From Shewanella salipaludis (lineage in GTDB: Bacteria > Pseudomonadota > Gammaproteobacteria > Enterobacterales > Shewanellaceae): a stretch of DNA of 45,115 bases. The notes under the pieces were generated by a model. The model had not been told where the DNA came from. It ran no database searches and saw only the letters and a list, made by a program, of their open reading frames with translations. Both the position numbers and the translations under genes were made by a program. Location of the stretch: NCBI RefSeq assembly GCF_012911865.1, contig NZ_JAAXYH010000022.1:1-45115 (forward strand), written 5' to 3'. Below are positions 41,434-45,115 of the stretch, in pieces. The first letter of the stretch is position 1. Each line of letters starts with the position of its first letter.

Positions 41434-43410
41434 ATGATCCCAGAACTTGGACACTTCTCGCTGATAGTAGGTCTGGCATTTGCCCTCTTATTGGCTAGCG
41501 TCCCTCTCGTCGGTGTTGCCCGCAAAGATCAATATTTGGTGAGATATGCCTGGCCCCTGGCCTACGGAATGGTCCTCTTCATTTTCTTGTCCATGCTGAG
41601 TCTGGGTTACAGTTTTGCCGTCGACGATTTCTCTGTCGCCTATGTGGCTCATCATTCCAACTCGCAGTTACCCATGTTTTTCAAGATAGCGGCCGTCTGG
41701 GGTGGTCATGAAGGCTCGCTGTTGTTTTGGGTCTTCGCCTTGTCTATCTGGGTCTTGGCGGTAGCCATCTTCAGCAAGAAACTGGAAGAAGTGTTCACCG
41801 CCAGGGTATTGGCGATATTGGCGATGATCATCGCAGGTTTTACCTTCTTCATGTTGTTGACCTCCAGCCCGTTCGAGCGCTTATTCCCCATGCCGGCGGA
41901 AGGACGGGATCTGAACCCCATGCTGCAGGATGTGGGGCTTATCTTCCACCCACCCATGCTGTATTTGGGCTATGTGGGCTTCTCTGTCAGTTTCGCTTTC
42001 GCCATCGCCGCCCTGATGAGTGGCAGCCTGGATTCGGCCTGGGCGCGTTGGAGCCGTCCCTGGACCTTGGCTGCCTGGACCTTCCTGACCGGCGGTATCG
42101 CACTCGGTTCCTGGTGGGCCTACTATGAACTCGGCTGGGGCGGCTGGTGGTTCTGGGATCCGGTCGAGAATGCTTCCTTCATGCCTTGGTTGGTGGGTAC
42201 AGCCTTGGTGCATTCCTTGATAGTGACCGAGAAGCGCGGTGCCTTCCGTAACTGGACCGTCTTGCTGTCCATCTTCGCTTTCTCCCTGAGCCTGCTTGGT
42301 ACCTTCATAGTGCGTTCCGGGGTATTAACCTCGGTCCATTCCTTTGCGACGGATCCCAGCCGTGGTTTGTTTATCTTGCTGCTGTTGGCCGTGGCCATAG
42401 GTGGCTCTTTAACCTTGTTCGCGTTCCGCGCCAGCGAGATGAGCAGCCCGGCGCGTTTCGAGTTCAAGTCGAAAGAAACTATGCTCTTGCTCTGTAATTT
42501 GTTACTCACAGTCGCCGCAGGCAGCGTCTTGTTGGGCACTCTCTATCCACTGCTCATAGATGCTCTCGGCATGGGTAAAATATCCGTTGGGCCACCGTAC
42601 TTTAATGCGGTATTCGTTCCCCTGATGTTGGTGTTATTTGCTTTCATGGGAATAGGCCCGACTATTCGCTGGAAAAAAGCCAAGGCGGGCGAGCTGAAGC
42701 GCAAACTCCAGTGGCCGGCCTTAGTTGCCCTCGTCATAGGTTTGGCTGTTCCCTTCATCGCTGGTGGTGAATTTAATCTCTGGGTCGCACTCGGCATCAT
42801 GGCGGCCACTTGGGTGGTATTGGCCACGCTCAGCGCCGCCTATCATATGAGCTGTACTAAGGAAGGTGAATTTAGCCTGTCGCGTTTGGGACGGAGTCAG
42901 ATAGGGATGATCCTTGCCCATCTGGGCATCGCCGTCTCCATAGTCGGTGCCACCATGGTATCCAATTACTCGATCGAGAAGAGCGTTCGTATGGGACCGG
43001 GGATCAGTCAGGAACTGGCGGGCTATACCTTCAAATTCATCGAGATTAAAAATATCATAGGGCCTAACTACACGGCGCAACAGGGGCAGATTGAAGTCAT
43101 AGAGGAAGGTAAAGTCATAGCTCTGCTGCAACCGGATCGTCGCCAGTACAATGTCAGCACCATGGACATGACGGAAGCCGGCATCGATTGGGGGCTATTC
43201 CGCGATCTGTACATCACCATGGGGGATCCCATAAGTGCGACCGAATTTGCCGTGCGTTTGAACTATAAACCCTTCGTGCGCTGGCTCTGGTTTGGGGCAA
43301 TATTCATGATGATAGGTGGCATCTTTGCCGCTTCTGATAAACGTTATCGCGTTAAGGTAGCTGCCAGCATCAAGACAGATGCGGTCCAGCCCATACCGGT
43401 AGCGGTATAA
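41434..43410 (+). CDS. ccmF: Cytochrome c heme lyase subunit CcmF
   Basis: CcmF takes heme from CcmE and, with CcmH and CcmI, attaches it to apocytochrome c in the periplasm. The 658-residue product is a polytopic membrane protein (E. coli 647) with the WWD heme-handling motif GWGGWWFWDPVENASFMPWL (234-253 region) and conserved histidines near 172 (FHPPML), 260 (LVHSL), 302 (TSVHSF) and 496 (LAHLG), matching the heme-ligand and WWD-flanking histidines. GAGGA lies 8 bases before ATG 41434. It starts the ccmFGH unit. Confidence 0.97.
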   Translation: MIPELGHFSLIVGLAFALLLASVPLVGVARKDQYLVRYAWPLAYGMVLFIFLSMLSLGYSFAVDDFSVAYVAHHSNSQLPMFFKIAAVWGGHEGSLLFWVFALSIWVLAVAIFSKKLEEVFTARVLAILAMIIAGFTFFMLLTSSPFERLFPMPAEGRDLNPMLQDVGLIFHPPMLYLGYVGFSVSFAFAIAALMSGSLDSAWARWSRPWTLAAWTFLTGGIALGSWWAYYELGWGGWWFWDPVENASFMPWLVGTALVHSLIVTEKRGAFRNWTVLLSIFAFSLSLLGTFIVRSGVLTSVHSFATDPSRGLFILLLLAVAIGGSLTLFAFRASEMSSPARFEFKSKETMLLLCNLLLTVAAGSVLLGTLYPLLIDALGMGKISVGPPYFNAVFVPLMLVLFAFMGIGPTIRWKKAKAGELKRKLQWPALVALVIGLAVPFIAGGEFNLWVALGIMAATWVVLATLSAAYHMSCTKEGEFSLSRLGRSQIGMILAHLGIAVSIVGATMVSNYSIEKSVRMGPGISQELAGYTFKFIEIKNIIGPNYTAQQGQIEVIEEGKVIALLQPDRRQYNVSTMDMTEAGIDWGLFRDLYITMGDPISATEFAVRLNYKPFVRWLWFGAIFMMIGGIFAASDKRYRVKVAASIKTDAVQPIPVAV

Positions 43411-43424
43411 GCGAGGCTTATTAT

Positions 43425-43979
43425 ATGAAGAAAGTGTTATTGTTCGTGCCTTTGATCTTGTTTCTCGGAATGGGGGTCTTCCTATACCAGGGATTATCCC
43501 TGAATCCACAGAAGCTGGATTCTGCCCTGGAAGGCAAACCCGTCCCCGCCTTCAGCCTGGAAAGGGTAGAGACGCCGGACGAGCTGATCAGCAACCAGGA
43601 TCTCACGGGTCAGGTGTCTATGTTGAATGTGTGGGCGACCTGGTGTCCTTCATGCAAATACGAACATCCCTTCCTGATGAAACTGGCGAGACAAAATATC
43701 CTGCCCATCTATGGTATCAACTATCGTGATGAGCGTGCCATGGCGGTGGACGAGCTGGGTAAGAAGGGCGATCCCTACAATATCAATATTTACGATAAGG
43801 AAGGGCGCCTGGGGCTGGACCTAGGTGTCTATGGTGCCCCCGAGAGTTTCATCGTAGATCATCGTGGCATCATCCGCTTTCGCTTCGCCGGGCCGATAGA
43901 TCAAAGAGTCTGGGATGAGACCCTGTTGCCCGTTATCCGTGAGTTGCAGGCCGATGCGGCCAAGGACGGGGCATCATGA
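43425..43979 (+). CDS. ccmG: Thiol:disulfide oxidoreductase CcmG (DsbE)
   Basis: CcmG reduces the CXXCH thiols of apocytochrome c before heme attachment, receiving electrons from DsbD. The 184-residue product has an N-terminal membrane anchor (about 4-21) and a periplasmic thioredoxin fold with active site WCPSC (73-77) and the cis-Pro motif GAPESFIVD (137-145) typical of the family. It follows ccmF by 14 bases and overlaps ccmH by four bases. Confidence 0.97.
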   Translation: MKKVLLFVPLILFLGMGVFLYQGLSLNPQKLDSALEGKPVPAFSLERVETPDELISNQDLTGQVSMLNVWATWCPSCKYEHPFLMKLARQNILPIYGINYRDERAMAVDELGKKGDPYNINIYDKEGRLGLDLGVYGAPESFIVDHRGIIRFRFAGPIDQRVWDETLLPVIRELQADAAKDGAS

Positions 43980-44470
43980 TGCGTGCCGGCATATGCAAAG
44001 CCCTCGCTGCCGCAGTCACCACACTCTGGTTGCTGGTCATGATGAGCAGCGCTTCGGCGACACCGGTAGATACTTATGAATTCAAGTCGGCCGCAAACCA
44101 GCAAAGGGCGCTAGCCCTGGCACATCAGCTGCGGTGCCCCCAGTGCCAGAACCAGAACCTGGTCGACTCCAATTCTCCCGTCGCTAAAGATTTGCGCCTC
44201 GAAGTCTACAAGATGGTTGATGCAGGCCGGGACGATGCGGCCATCATAGACTTCATGACCAGTCGCTATGGCGAGTTTGTCTTGTACAAGCCTAAAGTCG
44301 AACGTAAGACTTATATACTCTGGTTGGGGCCGCTGGGATTCCTGGTGATTGCCCTGAGCATAGGTTTCTTCTTCGTGCGCAGGCAACGCATCAACCAAGC
44401 AGCACCTCAGGAGCTGAGCGAAGCCGATAGGCAGGCATTGGCAGAATTGTTAAAGCGCGACGCCGAGTAG
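43976..44470 (+). CDS. ccmH: Cytochrome c maturation protein CcmH
   Basis: CcmH is the thiol-oxidoreductase partner of CcmG and binds CcmF in the ligation complex. The 164-residue product has an N-terminal signal peptide (to about 28), the LRCPQC redox motif (52-57) with QNQNLVDSNSPVAKDLR following, and a C-terminal membrane span (113-134). It is the short form, without the CcmI-like TPR extension of E. coli CcmH; that domain is encoded separately as ccmI at 39822-41057. Two adjacent ATGs (43976, 43979) are possible starts. Confidence 0.96.
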   Translation: MMRAGICKALAAAVTTLWLLVMMSSASATPVDTYEFKSAANQQRALALAHQLRCPQCQNQNLVDSNSPVAKDLRLEVYKMVDAGRDDAAIIDFMTSRYGEFVLYKPKVERKTYILWLGPLGFLVIALSIGFFFVRRQRINQAAPQELSEADRQALAELLKRDAE

Positions 44471-44488
44471 CCTTGTCGGTATCACTCA

Positions 44489-44520
44489 TAAAAGCCCAGC
44501 TATATATAGCTGGGCTTTTT
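44489..44520 (+). terminator. Intrinsic terminator after ccmFGH
   Basis: A perfect stem AAAGCCCAGCTA/TAGCTGGGCTTT with loop TATA, ending in T5. Confidence 0.9.
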
Positions 44521-44889
44521 GCTGGTGGATCTCATCAAGCCTTTCGCATGGAGTGGCTATGACGCGGGAGCGACACCCAGGCGGGCGGTTGAGCGTCGCC
44601 CGCTAAGCTCGGTCTCGCAAGGGGTTAGTACTCTCTATCATGAGTACTATCTATATGGTGAGTTTTAACCGGCCAAAGGCGTAAGACGCGTAAGAGCAAG
44701 CTATCTGAGTCTGGCATTTATACGACTCAGGCCCAAACAATATAGATCTTTTCCCTGCGTTCGATCTCCGCCAGGGATCAAAAAAACAGGTTCACAGACA
44801 AAAATGCCGGCTTTATGAGCATAAATACTACTAAACAGTGCGTTTTGCTCAAAAGATCGCCGAGCGATCTATTTGTTGTAATAAAGCCC
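44521..44889. other. Upstream regulatory region of the downstream rrn operon
   Basis: About 370 bases without a gene. Several inverted repeats are visible: GCGGGCG/CGCCCGC (44581-44587 with 44597-44603), AGTACTC/GAGTACT (44627-44633 with 44642-44648), CTGAGTC/GACTCAG (44705-44711 with 44724-44730), and AGATCGC/GCGATCT (44854-44860 with 44864-44870, loop CGA). GCTCAAAAGATCGCC (44847-44861) resembles a Fis site at about the right distance upstream of rrn P1. A/T-rich sequence at 44869-44886 could be an UP element. Confidence 0.55.
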
Positions 44890-44917
44890 TTGCGCCCCCG
44901 CTGAAACTCCCTATAAT
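44890..44917 (+). promoter_or_regulatory. rrn P1 promoter
   Basis: TTGCGC (44890-44895), 16 bases, TATAAT (44912-44917). The segment AACTCCCTATAATGCGC and the following CCACTGACACGG are almost the same as E. coli rrnB P1. The sub-optimal 16-base spacing and GC-rich discriminator are the features linked to growth-rate and ppGpp control. The 16S gene lies beyond the window. Confidence 0.92.
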
Positions 44918-45037
44918 GCGCATCCACTGACACGGCAGACAGCGAAAGCTAACCACCGAGTCGGGTTGATTTGAGACTGTTACTCTCAGTTGAGAATGGC
45001 ACTTAAATCGACAGCGAAAAGAAGTTTTAAAAACTCC

Positions 45038-45065
45038 TTGACGCCAAACGGGAAATGCGTAAAAT
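45038..45065 (+). promoter_or_regulatory. rrn P2 promoter
   Basis: TTGACG (45038-45043), 16 bases, TAAAAT (45060-45065), then GCACGACCC. It sits about 148 bases downstream of P1, similar to the spacing in E. coli rrn operons. The window ends 50 bases later, before boxA and 16S rRNA. Confidence 0.88.
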
Positions 45066-45115
45066 GCACGACCCTGAGCTGATGAAGCATCAGCCCCGAC
45101 CCAACGCGGTCAACG

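Overview
The window is chromosomal DNA of a gammaproteobacterium, almost certainly Shewanella or a close Alteromonadales relative. Three things point there: an E. coli-like gene order thrU-tyrU-glyT-thrT-tufB-secE-nusG-rplKAJL-rpoBC-rpsLG-fusA-tufA-S10-spc-alpha; a Shewanella-type cytochrome c maturation (ccm) cluster placed directly after rplQ; and a small c5-type monoheme cytochrome (ScyA-like) inside that cluster. Everything legible is core genome. I found no phage, insertion sequence, CRISPR array, toxin-antitoxin pair or defence locus, and no convincing undescribed system. The points worth a second look lie in the non-coding regulatory structures.

Layout. 1-146: 3' part of a 5S rRNA and its terminator, the end of an upstream rrn operon. 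310-3255: murB-birA (+, overlapping) and convergent coaA (-). 3443-5196: promoter, four tRNAs (Thr-TGT, Tyr-GTA, Gly-TCC, Thr-GGT) and tufB. 5247-8875: secE-nusG, rplK-rplA, rplJ-rplL with an L10 leader and attenuator. 9043-17418: rpoB-rpoC. 17450-21957: str operon (rpsL-rpsG-fusA-tufA). 21967-27247: S10 operon with two candidate promoters and a folded leader ending in an attenuator-like hairpin. 27272-32885: spc operon, rplN to rpmJ with secY. 32941-35913: alpha operon with an S4-type pseudoknot leader over the rpsM start. 35914-36379: no gene. 36380-39192: ccmABCDE on the minus strand. 39459-39796: scyA (+). 39822-41057: ccmI (-). 41434-44520: ccmF-ccmG-ccmH (+). 44521-45115: upstream region and P1/P2 promoters of a second rrn operon, whose 16S gene lies past the window end.

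How the genes work together. Most of the window makes the translation and transcription machinery: two EF-Tu genes, EF-G, RNA polymerase subunits alpha, beta and beta', NusG, about 30 ribosomal proteins and the SecYE translocon. Control is typical of this machinery: strong sigma70 promoters with GC-rich discriminators, and leader RNAs that can bind a ribosomal protein product (L10, L4, S4; possibly L1 and S7). The ccm genes form the System I cytochrome c maturation pathway. CcmABCD load heme onto the chaperone CcmE; CcmG and CcmH reduce the apocytochrome thiols; CcmI holds the apocytochrome; CcmF carries out ligation. ScyA, in the middle, is itself a substrate of this pathway.
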